A stretch of 64,000 nt of DNA from Pseudomonas oryzae (GTDB lineage Bacteria; Pseudomonadota; Gammaproteobacteria; Pseudomonadales; Pseudomonadaceae): NCBI RefSeq assembly GCF_900104805.1, contig NZ_LT629751.1, positions 4,321,001 through 4,385,000 on the forward strand. The letters are read 5' to 3'. The position numbers and the translations under genes were made by a program. Numbering within the stretch: the stretch's first letter is position 1; every line of letters begins with the position of its first letter. Below the pieces are notes generated by a model that did no database searches, was not told where the DNA came from, and saw nothing but the letters and a program-made list of their open reading frames with translations. Shown here in pieces: positions 47,523 through 55,713 of this stretch.

Positions 47523-48403
47523 ACCTCGGCTTCGGGCAGGGCGGTCTGCCGCGGGATGGCGGCGGGATTCCAGTGCCGCGTGCCCCAGGCCAGAACCTCG
47601 CCGACCCCGGCCTGCGCCAGTTCCTCGGGCGGCCGCTGGCCGAGCGCGCGCAGGGCGCGGCTGAGCAGTGCCGGCGCCCGATCGGCGGGCAGTGGCGGCG
47701 AGCGGTAAGACTTGCCCAGCTTGTGGCCGTCCGGCTGCAGCAGCAGGGGAATGTGCAGGTAGCGCGGCTGCGGCAGGCCGAGCAGTTCCTGCAGGTACAG
47801 CTGGCGCGGCGTGGAGTCGAGCAGGTCGGCGCCGCGCACGATGTCGGTGACGCCCTGCCAGGCGTCGTCGAGCACCACCGCCAGCTGGTAGGCGAACAAG
47901 CCGTCGCGGCGACGGATCACGAAGTCGCCGACCTCGCGGGCGAGGTTCTGCGCGAAGGCGCCCTGCACCCGGTCAACGAAGCGGTACTCGGCATCCGGCA
48001 CGCGCAGGCGGATGGCGGCATCGGCCAGTGGCCGGCCGGCGTCGCGGCAGGTGCCGGGGTAGATCGTCTGGCCCTCGAGCTGCTTGCGCGAGCAGGTGCA
48101 CGGATAGGCCAGGCCACGTGCCAGCAGGTCGTTGACCGCCGCGGCATAGGCCGCATGACGGGCGCTCTGCCGTTGCACCGTGCCGTCCCATTCCAGTCCG
48201 TAGGTTTCCAGGGCGCGCAGGATGGCGTCCTGGGCACCGGGGACCTCGCGGGGCGGATCGAGATCCTCCATGCGCAGCAGCCAGCGGCCGCCGGCGGCGC
48301 GGGCGTCGAGCCAGGAGGCGAGGGCGGCGACCAGCGAGCCGAAATGCAGGTAGCCGCTGGGGGTGGGGGCGAAGCGGCCGGTGTAGGCGGTGGCTGGGCT
48401 CAT
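47516..48403 (-). CDS. gluQ: Glutamyl-Q tRNA(Asp) synthetase
   Basis: GluQ charges glutamate onto queuosine-34 of tRNA-Asp. It is a paralogue of the catalytic half of GluRS and lacks the anticodon domain, which fits its 295 residues. Motifs: YTGRFAPTPSGYLHFGSLVA (HIGH region), LLRMEDLDPPR, the zinc-binding cysteines in YPCTCSRKQ and YPGTCRDAG, and the KMSKS-like HKLGKSYRS. The ATG at 48401-48403 is family-standard; an upstream extension is not conserved. It follows dksA by 101 nt, the conserved dksA-gluQ order. Confidence 0.95.
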   Translation of the reverse strand: MSPATAYTGRFAPTPSGYLHFGSLVAALASWLDARAAGGRWLLRMEDLDPPREVPGAQDAILRALETYGLEWDGTVQRQSARHAAYAAAVNDLLARGLAYPCTCSRKQLEGQTIYPGTCRDAGRPLADAAIRLRVPDAEYRFVDRVQGAFAQNLAREVGDFVIRRRDGLFAYQLAVVLDDAWQGVTDIVRGADLLDSTPRQLYLQELLGLPQPRYLHIPLLLQPDGHKLGKSYRSPPLPADRAPALLSRALRALGQRPPEELAQAGVGEVLAWGTRHWNPAAIPRQTALPEAEVR

Positions 48404-48477
48404 CGGCGGGCGTTCGACTGGCAGGGCGGGGCGACAGCGGCCCCTGCCGCACGTGTCGGCGGGGGCCAGAAACAGCG

Positions 48478-48497
48478 CGGGGCGCCGTGGCGCCCCG
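48478..48497 (-). terminator. Hairpin after dksA
   Basis: A 9-bp GC stem (CGGGGCGCC / GGCGCCCCG) with a 2-nt centre starts 7 nt after the dksA stop. On the minus strand it is followed by GCGCTGTTTC, a weak T-run, so termination before gluQ is probably partial. Confidence 0.6.
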
Positions 48498-48504
48498 TTG
48501 CGGG

Positions 48505-48945
48505 TCAGGAACCCAGCTGCTTTTCCTTGATTTCCGCGAGGGTCTTGCAGTCGATGCACAGGGTGGCGGTCGGCCGTGCCTCGAGGCGGCGGATGCCGAT
48601 CTCGACGCCGCAGGACTCGCACCAGCCGTAGTCGTTGTCCTCGATCAGCTGCAGCGTCTCGTCGATCTTCTTGATCAGCTTGCGCTCGCGATCGCGGGTG
48701 CGCAGTTCGAGGCTGAACTCCTCTTCCTGACTGGCGCGGTCGGCAGGGTCCGGGAAGTTGGCGGCCTCATCCTGCATGTGGTGCACGGTGCGGTCGACTT
48801 CCTCCATCAGCTGCTTCTTCCAGCCGTTGAGAATGGCGGTGAAGTGGGCGCGCATCTTGTCGCCCATGTATTCCTCGCCGGGGGTCTCCTGGTAGGGTTC
48901 GAAGCTGCGGATCTGGGTGCTTTTGTCTTGGGTATTGGTCGGCAT
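48505..48945 (-). CDS. dksA: RNA polymerase-binding transcription factor DksA
   Basis: DksA works with ppGpp in the RNA polymerase secondary channel, where GreA (13.3 kb) also binds. The 146-residue protein has the coiled-coil with the acidic tip (NFPDPADRASQEEEF), the four-cysteine zinc finger CESCGVEIGIRR ... ATLCIDC, and a C-terminal helix (AEIKEKQ). The ATG at 48943-48945 gives MPTNTQDKST; another six-codon upstream start is possible. The zinc-containing form is the main housekeeping DksA. Confidence 0.97.
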   Translation of the reverse strand: MPTNTQDKSTQIRSFEPYQETPGEEYMGDKMRAHFTAILNGWKKQLMEEVDRTVHHMQDEAANFPDPADRASQEEEFSLELRTRDRERKLIKKIDETLQLIEDNDYGWCESCGVEIGIRRLEARPTATLCIDCKTLAEIKEKQLGS

Positions 48946-49139
48946 GTTATGTCCGCCTCTCACGTTCGCTAATCCCGTGCGCAGGTTGTGTCCATTAGCG
49001 GCATTCTAGCCGGGCCTGCGGTTGCAAGCGGGCGAACCTACCAGAATCGCGGTGAGGACGCTACCCCGAGGGTCACGCTCTCTGCACCAGGGCGCGCCAG
49101 TTGGCTAGAATCGCTTTTTGCCCAGTCACGGAGGGCCGT

Positions 49140-50321
49140 ATGGCTCCGTCCTTCAGCGCGCGCAGCCGCGCCATCGCTCCCTTCCACGTCATGGCCCTGC
49201 TGGCGCGGGCTCACGAGTTGCAGGCCGCCGGTCATGACGTCATCCATCTGGAGATCGGCGAGCCGGATTTCACCACCGCCGAGCCCATCGTGCGCGCCGG
49301 TCAGGCGGCGCTGGCCGCCGGGCATACCCGCTACACCGCGGCGCGCGGCCTGCCGGCGCTGCGCGAGGCGCTGGCCGGTTTCTACGCCCGCCGCCATGGC
49401 CTCAGCATAGACCCCGAGCGCATCCTCATCACCCCCGGTGGCAGCGGCGCCCTGCTGCTGGCCGCGGCCCTGCTGGTTGATCCCGGCAAGCACTGGCTGC
49501 TCGCCGATCCGGGCTATCCGTGCAACCGCCACTTCCTGCGCCTGGTCGAGGGCGACGCGCAGCTGGTGCCGGTGGGGCCGGAGTCGCGCTACCAGCTGAC
49601 CCCGGAGCTGATCGAGCGGCACTGGAACGCAGGCAGCGTCGGCGCGCTGCTCGCCTCGCCGGCCAATCCCACCGGCACGGTGCTGAGTCGTTCGGAGCTG
49701 GCGGCGCTGTCGGCGGCGCTGCGCGCGCGTGGCGGTCATCTGCTGGTCGACGAGATCTACCACGGTCTGACCTACGGGCTGGACGCGCCCAGCGTGCTGG
49801 AAGTGGACGACGAGGCCTTCGTGCTCAACAGCTTCTCCAAGTACTTCGGCATGACCGGCTGGCGCCTGGGCTGGCTGGTGGCACCGCCGGCGGCGGTGCC
49901 CGAGCTGGAGAAGCTGGCGCAGAACCTCTACATCAGTGCACCGACCCTGGCCCAGCATGCCGCGCTGGCCTGCTTCGAGGAGGAGACTCTGGCCATCCTC
50001 GAGGCGCGCCGCGCCGAGTTCGCGCGCCGCCGTGACTATCTACTGCCGGCCCTGCGCGACCTGGGCTTCACCATTGCCGTCGAGCCGCAGGGCGCCTTCT
50101 ATCTGTACGCCGACATCTCGGCGTTCGGCGGCGATGCGCAGGCGTTCTGCCGGCACTTCCTGGAAACCGAGCACGTTGCCTTCACCCCGGGACTGGACTT
50201 CGGTCATCACCTGGCCGACCGCCACGTGCGCTTCGCCTACACCCAGAGCCTGCCGCGCCTCGAGGAGGCGGTGGAACGCATCGCGCGCGGCCTGCAGAGC
50301 TGGCGCCCCGATGCACTTTGA
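49140..50321 (+). CDS. PLP-dependent aminotransferase, class I/II
   Basis: This 393-residue fold-type I aminotransferase has the N-terminal [20 protein letters not shown] and [44 protein letters not shown], and the PLP-lysine loop [20 protein letters not shown] with the Schiff-base Lys. The substrate cannot be told; related proteins act on aspartate/alanine-type amino acids. ATG 49140 lies behind CGGAGGGCCGT, and an upstream in-frame start at 49101 is not conserved. The last 11 nt overlap sfsA, so the two are co-translated. Confidence 0.9.
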   Translation: MAPSFSARSRAIAPFHVMALLARAHELQAAGHDVIHLEIGEPDFTTAEPIVRAGQAALAAGHTRYTAARGLPALREALAGFYARRHGLSIDPERILITPGGSGALLLAAALLVDPGKHWLLADPGYPCNRHFLRLVEGDAQLVPVGPESRYQLTPELIERHWNAGSVGALLASPANPTGTVLSRSELAALSAALRARGGHLLVDEIYHGLTYGLDAPSVLEVDDEAFVLNSFSKYFGMTGWRLGWLVAPPAAVPELEKLAQNLYISAPTLAQHAALACFEEETLAILEARRAEFARRRDYLLPALRDLGFTIAVEPQGAFYLYADISAFGGDAQAFCRHFLETEHVAFTPGLDFGHHLADRHVRFAYTQSLPRLEEAVERIARGLQSWRPDAL

Positions 50322-51027
50322 TCCGCCGCTGGAGGAGGGCCGTCTGCTGCGGCGCTACAAGCGCTTCCTCGCCGACATCGAGACGCCCGCGGGAGAGACG
50401 CTGACCATCCACTGTGCCAACACCGGCTCGATGCTCAACTGCATGGCCGCGGGCGGACGGGTATGGTTCAGCCGCTCGCATGATCCGAAGCGCAAGCTGC
50501 CGGGTACCTGGGAGCTGAGTGAGACCCCGCAGGGGCGCCTGGCCTGCGTCAACACCGCACGGGCCAATGCGCTGGTCGAGGAGGCGCTGCGCGCCGGCGT
50601 CATCGTCGAGCTGGCCGGCTTCACCGCGCTGCAGCGCGAGGTGCGCTACGGCGCGGAGAACAGCCGCGTCGACTTTCGCCTGGATTACCCCGCTGGTGCC
50701 GCCTACGTCGAGGTCAAGAGCGTGACCCTGGGCTTCGATGGCACTCCGGTGGCGGCCTTTCCCGACGCGCGCACCGCGCGCGGCGCCAGACACCTGCGCG
50801 AGCTGGCCGCCCTGGCGCGCTGCGGCGTGCGTGCGGTGCAGCTGTACTGCGTGAACCTCAGCGGCATCGCGGCGGTGCGGGCGGCGGCGGAGATCGATCC
50901 GCACTACGCGCAGGAGCTGCAGGCGGCGGTGGCGGCGGGGGTCGAGGTACTGGCCTATGGCGCCGAGCTGTCGCCGCAGGGGATACGGCTGGCGCGGCGT
51001 CTGGAGGTCATCCTGCCTGGCGGCTGA
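50311..51027 (+). CDS. sfsA: DNA/RNA nuclease SfsA
   Basis: The 238-residue SfsA family protein has an N-terminal OB-like part ([31 protein letters not shown]) and a C-terminal PD-(D/E)XK nuclease-like core ([36 protein letters not shown]). In E. coli it was first named for sugar fermentation stimulation, and later work assigned it nuclease activity. It begins inside the end of the aminotransferase gene. Confidence 0.93.
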   Translation: MHFDPPLEEGRLLRRYKRFLADIETPAGETLTIHCANTGSMLNCMAAGGRVWFSRSHDPKRKLPGTWELSETPQGRLACVNTARANALVEEALRAGVIVELAGFTALQREVRYGAENSRVDFRLDYPAGAAYVEVKSVTLGFDGTPVAAFPDARTARGARHLRELAALARCGVRAVQLYCVNLSGIAAVRAAAEIDPHYAQELQAAVAAGVEVLAYGAELSPQGIRLARRLEVILPGG

Positions 51028-51058
51028 GCGGGGCGTGTCGTGCCGGATCTGGCGCGCC

Positions 51059-51376
51059 CTATCCCGCGATCCAGATGGCGCCGTCCTGTTCGCGAGTGGC
51101 CAGGGCGACCAGGCTTTCGCCGGCGCAGGGGCCCGCCACGCACTCGCCGGACTCGATGACGAACAGGGCGCCGTGGGTGGCGCACTGGATCAGGCTGCCG
51201 CTGACGTCGAGGAACTGGTCGGGCTGCCACTCGAGGGGAATGCCGCGGTGCGGACAGCGGTTGCGGTAGGCGTACACCCGACCGTCGCGCCGTACCAGCA
51301 GAACGCTGCCGCCGTTCAGGGGGAAGCCGCGGCTGTCGCCTTCGCTCAGTTCGTCGCTGCTGCACAGTCGCTGCAT
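51059..51376 (-). CDS. Rieske [2Fe-2S] ferredoxin-like protein
   Basis: This 105-residue single Rieske domain has both cluster-binding boxes: CPHRGIPLEW (CxH) and CATHGALFVIESGECV (CxxH). It is a free electron-carrier domain of the ferredoxin or NirD type with no oxygenase domain attached, so its partner enzyme is elsewhere. It is divergent from the heme-type ABC permease (117 nt between the starts) and convergent with sfsA. Cytoplasmic by lack of a signal peptide. Confidence 0.92.
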   Translation of the reverse strand: MQRLCSSDELSEGDSRGFPLNGGSVLLVRRDGRVYAYRNRCPHRGIPLEWQPDQFLDVSGSLIQCATHGALFVIESGECVAGPCAGESLVALATREQDGAIWIAG

Positions 51377-51492
51377 GGGATCTCCTTCGTCTCGCCGCGA
51401 TTATCCCCCGCAGCGCAGGTGACCGCCAGGGCGCGCGAGCGCCGCTGTCAGCCTGCTATGCTGCGCGTCATTTGCCGACCCTGCTGCGATCC

Positions 51493-52533
51493 ATGAACCT
51501 TCCTCTCCGTGGCTCCCTGCTTCTGCCCCTGCTGGGCTTCGCCCTCGTACTGGCTTTCTGCCTGGCGCTGACGCTGGGACCGGTCGGCCTGTCGCCGGGC
51601 GACAGTCTGCGCGCGCTGCTGCGCCTGGTCGGCCTGCCGCTGGACGGCAGCGGGCTGCAGCAGGCCGAGCTGATCATCGGGCAGATCCGCCTGCCGCGCG
51701 CCTTGCTGGCGATTGCGCTGGGCACGGTGCTGGCGCTGGCCGGGGTGGCGATGCAGGGGCTGTTCCGCAATCCACTGGCCGATCCCGGCCTGATCGGCGT
51801 CTCCAGCGGCGCGGCGCTGGGGGCGGCGCTGGCCATCGTCGGCGGCAGCCTGCTCGGCTGGCAACCGGCGGCCTGGCTGGCGCCCTGGCTGCTGTCGGCC
51901 TGCGCCTTCGCCGGCGGCCTGCTGGTCACCGCGCTGGTCTACCGCCTGGGCCGGCGCGAGGGGCAGACGCGGGTGGCGACCATGCTGCTGGCCGGCATCG
52001 CCGTCAGCGCCCTGGCGGGTGCCGTCATCGGCCTGTGCAGCTACCTGGCCGACGACGCCACCCTGCGCAGCCTGACCTTCTGGAACCTGGGCAGCCTCAA
52101 TGGTGCCAGCTACGCCCGCCTGTGGCCGCTGCTGCCGGTGTGCCTGCTGGTGGCGCTGTGGCTGCCGCGGCGTGCTGCGGCGCTGAATGCGCTGCTACTC
52201 GGCGAGTCGGAGGCGCGTCATCTCGGTTTCGATGTCGAGCGCCTGAAACGCGAGCTGGTGCTGTGCGTCGCCCTCGGCGTCGGCGCTGCGGTGGCGGCGG
52301 CCGGGATGATCGGCTTCGTCGGCCTGGTGGTGCCGCATCTGGTGCGCCTGCTCACCGGTCCCGACCATCGCCGGCTGCTGCCGGCGGCCGCCCTGGCCGG
52401 TGCCACCCTGCTGCTGCTCGCCGATCTGGCGGCGCGTCTGCTGCTGGCGCCGGCGGAGCTGCCGATCGGCACGCTCACGGCATTGCTCGGCGCACCGTTC
52501 TTCCTCTACCTGCTGAGCCGGGAGCGCCTGTGA
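51493..52533 (+). CDS. phuU: Heme/iron ABC transporter permease (FecCD/PhuU family)
   Basis: The 346-residue FecCD/BtuC-family permease has about ten membrane spans and the family motifs [42 protein letters not shown], and [22 protein letters not shown] (the cytoplasmic coupling helix). The assignment to heme uptake comes from the neighbours: an HmuV/PhuV-like ATPase and a PhuW/ChaN-like lipoprotein follow, and prrF lies next as in P. aeruginosa. ATG 51493 is chosen; a TTG at 51472 adds seven residues. No binding protein, receptor or heme chaperone gene is next to it. Confidence 0.8.
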   Translation: MNLPLRGSLLLPLLGFALVLAFCLALTLGPVGLSPGDSLRALLRLVGLPLDGSGLQQAELIIGQIRLPRALLAIALGTVLALAGVAMQGLFRNPLADPGLIGVSSGAALGAALAIVGGSLLGWQPAAWLAPWLLSACAFAGGLLVTALVYRLGRREGQTRVATMLLAGIAVSALAGAVIGLCSYLADDATLRSLTFWNLGSLNGASYARLWPLLPVCLLVALWLPRRAAALNALLLGESEARHLGFDVERLKRELVLCVALGVGAAVAAAGMIGFVGLVVPHLVRLLTGPDHRRLLPAAALAGATLLLLADLAARLLLAPAELPIGTLTALLGAPFFLYLLSRERL

Positions 52534-53300
52534 TGCTGCGTGCGGAGCGTCTGGCGGTGCGGCGTGGCCCCTGCGCCGTGCTGGCCGAGATCGATCTCGA
52601 GCTGCGCCCCGGCGAGCTGCTCGGCGTCCTGGGACCCAACGGTGCGGGCAAGAGCAGCCTGCTCGCCGCCCTCAGCGGCGAACTGCCGCCGGCGGCCGGG
52701 CGGGTGCTGCTGGATGGCCGCGCGCTGGAGGCCTGGCCCGGGCGCGACAGGGCGCAGCGGCTGGCGGTGCTGCCGCAGAGCCCGAGCCTGAGTTTTCCGT
52801 TCGCCGTCGAGGAAGTGGTCGCCATGGGCCGTCTGCCCCATGCCACGGGGCAGGTGCACGATGCCGAAGTGGTCGCCGCAGCGCTGGCTGCCGCGGATAT
52901 CGCTCACCTGGCCGGGCGCAGCTATCTGGCGCTGTCCGGCGGCGAGCGTCAGCGCGTGCAGCTGGCGCGGGTCCTGGCGCAGCTGTGGCCGGGACGTGCG
53001 GGGCAGGTGCTGCTGCTCGACGAGCCGACCGCGATGCTCGATCCCCTGCATCAGCACGCCATCCTGCAGGCCGTGCGCCGGCTGGCCGCGCGCGGCGTGG
53101 CGGTGCTGACCGTGCTGCATGACCTCAACCTGGCCGCGCGCTACTGCGATCGCCTGTTGCTGCTCGTAGCCGGCCGGAGCCAGGCCCTCGGCACGCCACA
53201 ACAGGTGTTGCAGCCGGCGTCGATCGAGGCGGTGTTCGGCCTCGAGGTGCTGGTGCAAAGCCATCCCGAACGGGGGCATCCCCTGATCATCGTGCGCTGA
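52533..53300 (+). CDS. phuV: Heme ABC transporter ATP-binding protein (HmuV/PhuV)
   Basis: This 255-residue ABC ATPase has Walker [15 protein letters not shown], the Q-loop [11 protein letters not shown], signature [15 protein letters not shown], Walker [17 protein letters not shown] and the H-loop [13 protein letters not shown]. The hemin-type features are [15 protein letters not shown] and the length. The ATG overlaps the permease stop (TGATG), so the two subunits are coupled. Confidence 0.88.
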   Translation: MLRAERLAVRRGPCAVLAEIDLELRPGELLGVLGPNGAGKSSLLAALSGELPPAAGRVLLDGRALEAWPGRDRAQRLAVLPQSPSLSFPFAVEEVVAMGRLPHATGQVHDAEVVAAALAAADIAHLAGRSYLALSGGERQRVQLARVLAQLWPGRAGQVLLLDEPTAMLDPLHQHAILQAVRRLAARGVAVLTVLHDLNLAARYCDRLLLLVAGRSQALGTPQQVLQPASIEAVFGLEVLVQSHPERGHPLIIVR

Positions 53301-53312
53301 GGAGATTCGTCG

Positions 53313-54203
53313 ATGCGTGTTCTGTTGCTCTGCGTCCTGGCCCTGCTGGCCGCCTGTCACAGCCTGCCGCCGCTGCCGGCCTGGCAGAGCCCGCAGGGAC
53401 GGCAGCATGCCGATCAGGGCGTGATCCTCGACCTGCGCAGTGGCGAGCGGCTGACTTCGGCGCAGCTGGTCGCGCGCCTGGCGCCGGCTCCGCGGCTGCT
53501 GATTGGCGAGCAGCACGACAACCCCGATCACCATGCCCTGCAGCTGTGGCTGCTGCAGGCCCTGGCGCGCGAGCGTCAGCCGGGAGCCCTGCTGCTGGAA
53601 ATGCTCAATCCCGACCAGCAGGTGCGAGTCGACGCCGTGCGAGCGCAGGTGCGGCGCGGCGCATGGCCGGCCGACCTGCCGGCGGCGCTGGCCTGGCAGA
53701 AGGGCTGGGACTGGGCGATGTACGGCGCGCTTCTGCGCCATGCCGTGGCCCAACCGGAGCCGCTGCTGGCGGCCAATCTCGACCGCGACGAGATCGGCCA
53801 TATCTACCGTGCACCGCTGTCGCTCGCGGGGACGGCCTCGACGGCGCCGAGCGTGCAGGAGGCGCTGCGCGCGCAGATCCGCGAGGCGCACTGCCGGCTG
53901 CTGCCAGAGGAGCAGCTGCCGGCGATGCTGGCTGTGCAGCAGCAGCGCGACCGACGCATGGCCGAGCGCCTGCTGGCCGCGCCGCTGCCGGCCGTCCTGC
54001 TGGCCGGCGGCTACCACGTGCGCCGCGACCTGGGTGTGCCGCTGCACCTGAGCGATCTGGAAGCAAACGCGGGCCTGCTGGTGCTGCAGCTGGCGGAGGT
54101 GGGGCAGGCGGTGAGCTCGGCGCAGGCCGATTTCGTCTGGTACACCCCGGCGCAGCCCGAGCAGGATCACTGTGCCGGCCTGCGTCAGGGCAAGACGCGC
54201 TGA
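53313..54203 (+). CDS. phuW: ChaN/PhuW-family heme-binding lipoprotein
   Basis: The 296-residue protein has a lipoprotein signal (lipobox LLAAC, about residue 11-15). The ChaN-type core includes RLLIGEQHDNPDHHALQLWLL, ALLLEMLNPDQQVRVD, LAWQKGWDWAMYGALL and a C-terminal VLLAGGYHVRRDLGVPLHL. ChaN from Campylobacter binds heme, and in P. aeruginosa this position is phuW, so a heme-uptake link is likely but unproved. It is co-oriented with phuU-phuV, 12 nt after phuV. Its 3' end faces prrF. Confidence 0.82.
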   Translation: MRVLLLCVLALLAACHSLPPLPAWQSPQGRQHADQGVILDLRSGERLTSAQLVARLAPAPRLLIGEQHDNPDHHALQLWLLQALARERQPGALLLEMLNPDQQVRVDAVRAQVRRGAWPADLPAALAWQKGWDWAMYGALLRHAVAQPEPLLAANLDRDEIGHIYRAPLSLAGTASTAPSVQEALRAQIREAHCRLLPEEQLPAMLAVQQQRDRRMAERLLAAPLPAVLLAGGYHVRRDLGVPLHLSDLEANAGLLVLQLAEVGQAVSSAQADFVWYTPAQPEQDHCAGLRQGKTR

Positions 54204-54212
54204 ATCGCGGAC

Positions 54213-54238
54213 AAAAAAAGACCCGGCAGAGCCGGGTC
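54213..54238 (-). terminator. Terminator of prrF
   Basis: On the minus strand, an 8-bp stem GACCCGGC / GCCGGGTC with a TCT loop and seven T's, a textbook intrinsic terminator. Its plus-strand copy lies 10 nt after phuW and could also stop that transcript. Confidence 0.92.
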
Positions 54239-54321
54239 GAAACCGTGATTTAGCCTGATGAGGAGATAAACCGAAGATTGGCTGGCGCCTTTCCCGTTTA
54301 TCCACTGGCCTCGCGACCAGT
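54213..54321 (-). ncRNA. prrF: PrrF iron-responsive small RNA (single copy)
   Basis: On the minus strand, 54321 to 54213. PrrF RNAs are Fur-repressed base-pairing RNAs that lower iron-protein messages when iron is scarce. The RNA begins ACTGGTCGCGAGGCCAGTGG (a stem), has the conserved antisense core TTTATCTCCTCATCAGGCTA followed by AATCACGG, and ends in a GC stem with seven T's. It lies between a phuW-like and a cbpA-like gene, the exact P. aeruginosa position of the tandem prrF1-prrF2. Only one copy is present here. Confidence 0.93.
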
Positions 54322-54328
54322 GGTTTAA

Positions 54329-54356
54329 ATAATAATGCTTCTCATTTTTGAGTCAA
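54329..54356 (-). promoter_or_regulatory. prrF promoter with Fur box
   Basis: On the minus strand: -35 TTGACT (54356-54351), 16 nt, -10 TATTAT (54334-54329). Overlapping the spacer is AATGAGAAGCATTAT (54346-54332), 13 of 15 matches to the AATGATAATCATTAT core of the Fur box. Fur bound here would block the polymerase. Confidence 0.87.
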
Positions 54357-54387
54357 GCGTTTTTCGATTGCCTTGGCAGCGGCCAAC

Positions 54388-54423
54388 AAAAAAGGCGCGC
54401 GGAATGGCTCCGCGCGCCTTTTC
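54388..54423. terminator. Terminator after cbpA
   Basis: A long GC stem (AAAAGGCGCGCGGA / TCCGCGCGCCTTTT) with a 5-nt loop, A-run and T-run on either side. It ends cbpA on the minus strand and also shields prrF from cbpA readthrough. Confidence 0.9.
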
Positions 54424-54443
54424 TGCTGTGTCGCTCAGGTGGT

Positions 54444-55241
54444 TCAGTCGGGCTGCGCGACGCGCTGCTGGGTGACTTCCTGGTTGAGCAGGCGGATGCG
54501 CCGGGCCAGGCTTTCGATCAGGCTGTGGGCGATGCGCGGGTTGCTGTGCATCAGGCTGATGAACTGCTCCTTGGGGATGGTCATCACCGTGCAGGGCTCG
54601 CTGGCGATGACGCTGGCGCTGCGCTTTTCGCCGGTGAACACCGCCATGGCGCCGAAGATCTCATCCTTCTGCACATCGCCGACGCGCTGACCGTCGACGA
54701 AGGCCTCGGCGTGCCCCTCGACGATGATGAACACGTTGTCGGCATCGTCGCCCTGGTGGATCAGCTCCTCGCCGGCGGCGAAGTGCTGGTAGCCGGTGTT
54801 CGGGCGCAGCTCGGGCTGGCGCAGGCGGGCGAGGGCGTCGGCGAGCAGGGAGATCTGGCCGCTCAGATACTGGGTGAACAGCTCCTGACGGCGCGGTTCG
54901 GCGTGGATGTAGGCGAGCACCGCACTGCGCGAGTAGGGACGCAGGCGCACCCGTTCGTCACAGCTGTAGCGGCAGGCGGGGGACTCGAGCCCCTGGCGCA
55001 GGCCGAGCAGGTCACCCTCGCTGAGGAAGAACACTGGACGCTCGTCTATCTCGGCCTGCAGCAGGCCGCTCTCGATGAAGAACAGCTGGTCGGCCGGCAG
55101 CTCCGCCAGGACGTCCTGCCGATTGGCGATTTCCAGCGATGGACCTGCCGGCTCCAGTCCCTCCAGGAGTTGTCCGGGCAGGCTTTGCAGGTGGTTGATC
55201 AGTTGATCGGCATAGGCCGGGTGCTCGCCGGTGAGGTACAT
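54444..55241 (-). CDS. cbpA: Cyclic nucleotide-binding domain protein (CbpA-like)
   Basis: This 265-residue protein has a C-terminal cyclic nucleotide-binding domain: HFAAGEELIHQGDDADNVFI, FGAMAVFTGEKRSASVIASE (phosphate-binding cassette with Arg). The N-terminal half is a second, weaker cNMP-like fold (FFIESGLLQAEIDERPVFFL). There is no DNA-binding helix-turn-helix, so it is not a Crp-type regulator by itself. In P. aeruginosa the homologue (PA4704, by recall) is a cAMP-binding protein. The ATG at 55239-55241 gives MYLTGEHPAYAD. Confidence 0.85.
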   Translation of the reverse strand: MYLTGEHPAYADQLINHLQSLPGQLLEGLEPAGPSLEIANRQDVLAELPADQLFFIESGLLQAEIDERPVFFLSEGDLLGLRQGLESPACRYSCDERVRLRPYSRSAVLAYIHAEPRRQELFTQYLSGQISLLADALARLRQPELRPNTGYQHFAAGEELIHQGDDADNVFIIVEGHAEAFVDGQRVGDVQKDEIFGAMAVFTGEKRSASVIASEPCTVMTIPKEQFISLMHSNPRIAHSLIESLARRIRLLNQEVTQQRVAQPD

Positions 55242-55345
55242 GGGCGCGATTCCTTGAGGAGCAGGTCGAATAATGACGCCAAGCGCCCGCAGACAATAAA
55301 GGTTTTGCCCGCTGCAGGTAAATTGATGGCGGTGGAGGTTGTGAG

Positions 55346-55618
55346 CTAGCTCTTGTTGCGTGGCTCGCCGGCGGCGAGCTGCTCGAGCAGTCGTGCCTTG
55401 TGCTCGTCGGGCAGCTCGCTCCAGTGGATGTCGAGCAGGGCGCCCTCGATGGAGTAGAGCAGGACTCGTGAAGCGTTGAAGCCGCGGGCGAGCACGGCCC
55501 GGTAGGCAGCGACCGCACCGCGGCGGCGCAGCTCGCTGGCGCTGTGGATGCCGACGGCGTGCAGCCACAGGGCCGAGGTCTTGCCCAGGTTCTTCAGTTG
55601 CAGCAGTTCGTCGCTCAT
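55346..55618 (-). CDS. TfoX/Sxy C-terminal domain protein
   Basis: This small 90-residue protein consists only of the TfoX-C (helix-hairpin-like) domain: LKNLGKTSALWLHAVGIHSA, ELRRRGAVAAYRAVLARGF, LLYSIEGALLDIHWSELP. It lacks the N-terminal TfoX domain of competence regulators, so calling it TfoX would overstate. The role is unknown. An alternative upstream start at 55639 adds 7 residues. It lies 104 nt from cbpA on the same strand. Confidence 0.82.
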   Translation of the reverse strand: MSDELLQLKNLGKTSALWLHAVGIHSASELRRRGAVAAYRAVLARGFNASRVLLYSIEGALLDIHWSELPDEHKARLLEQLAAGEPRNKS

Positions 55619-55713
55619 CGCCCCCACCCCGCGGCTCACCGGCCGTCTAGCGAAAAGTCTAGACGGCGCTGGCGAAGTCGCGAGTGCGGGGCAGTCGCCG
55701 CCGGGATGGCGCC

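Noticed and set aside
48968..49000. CGCTAAT...ATTAGCG inverted repeat upstream of dksA
   Set aside because: 7-bp arms with a 19-nt centre, no known operator match, and it could arise by chance.
54239..54443. A second tandem prrF copy
   Set aside because: The conserved TCCTCATCAGG core occurs only once; the rest of the gap is the Fur-box promoter and the cbpA terminator.
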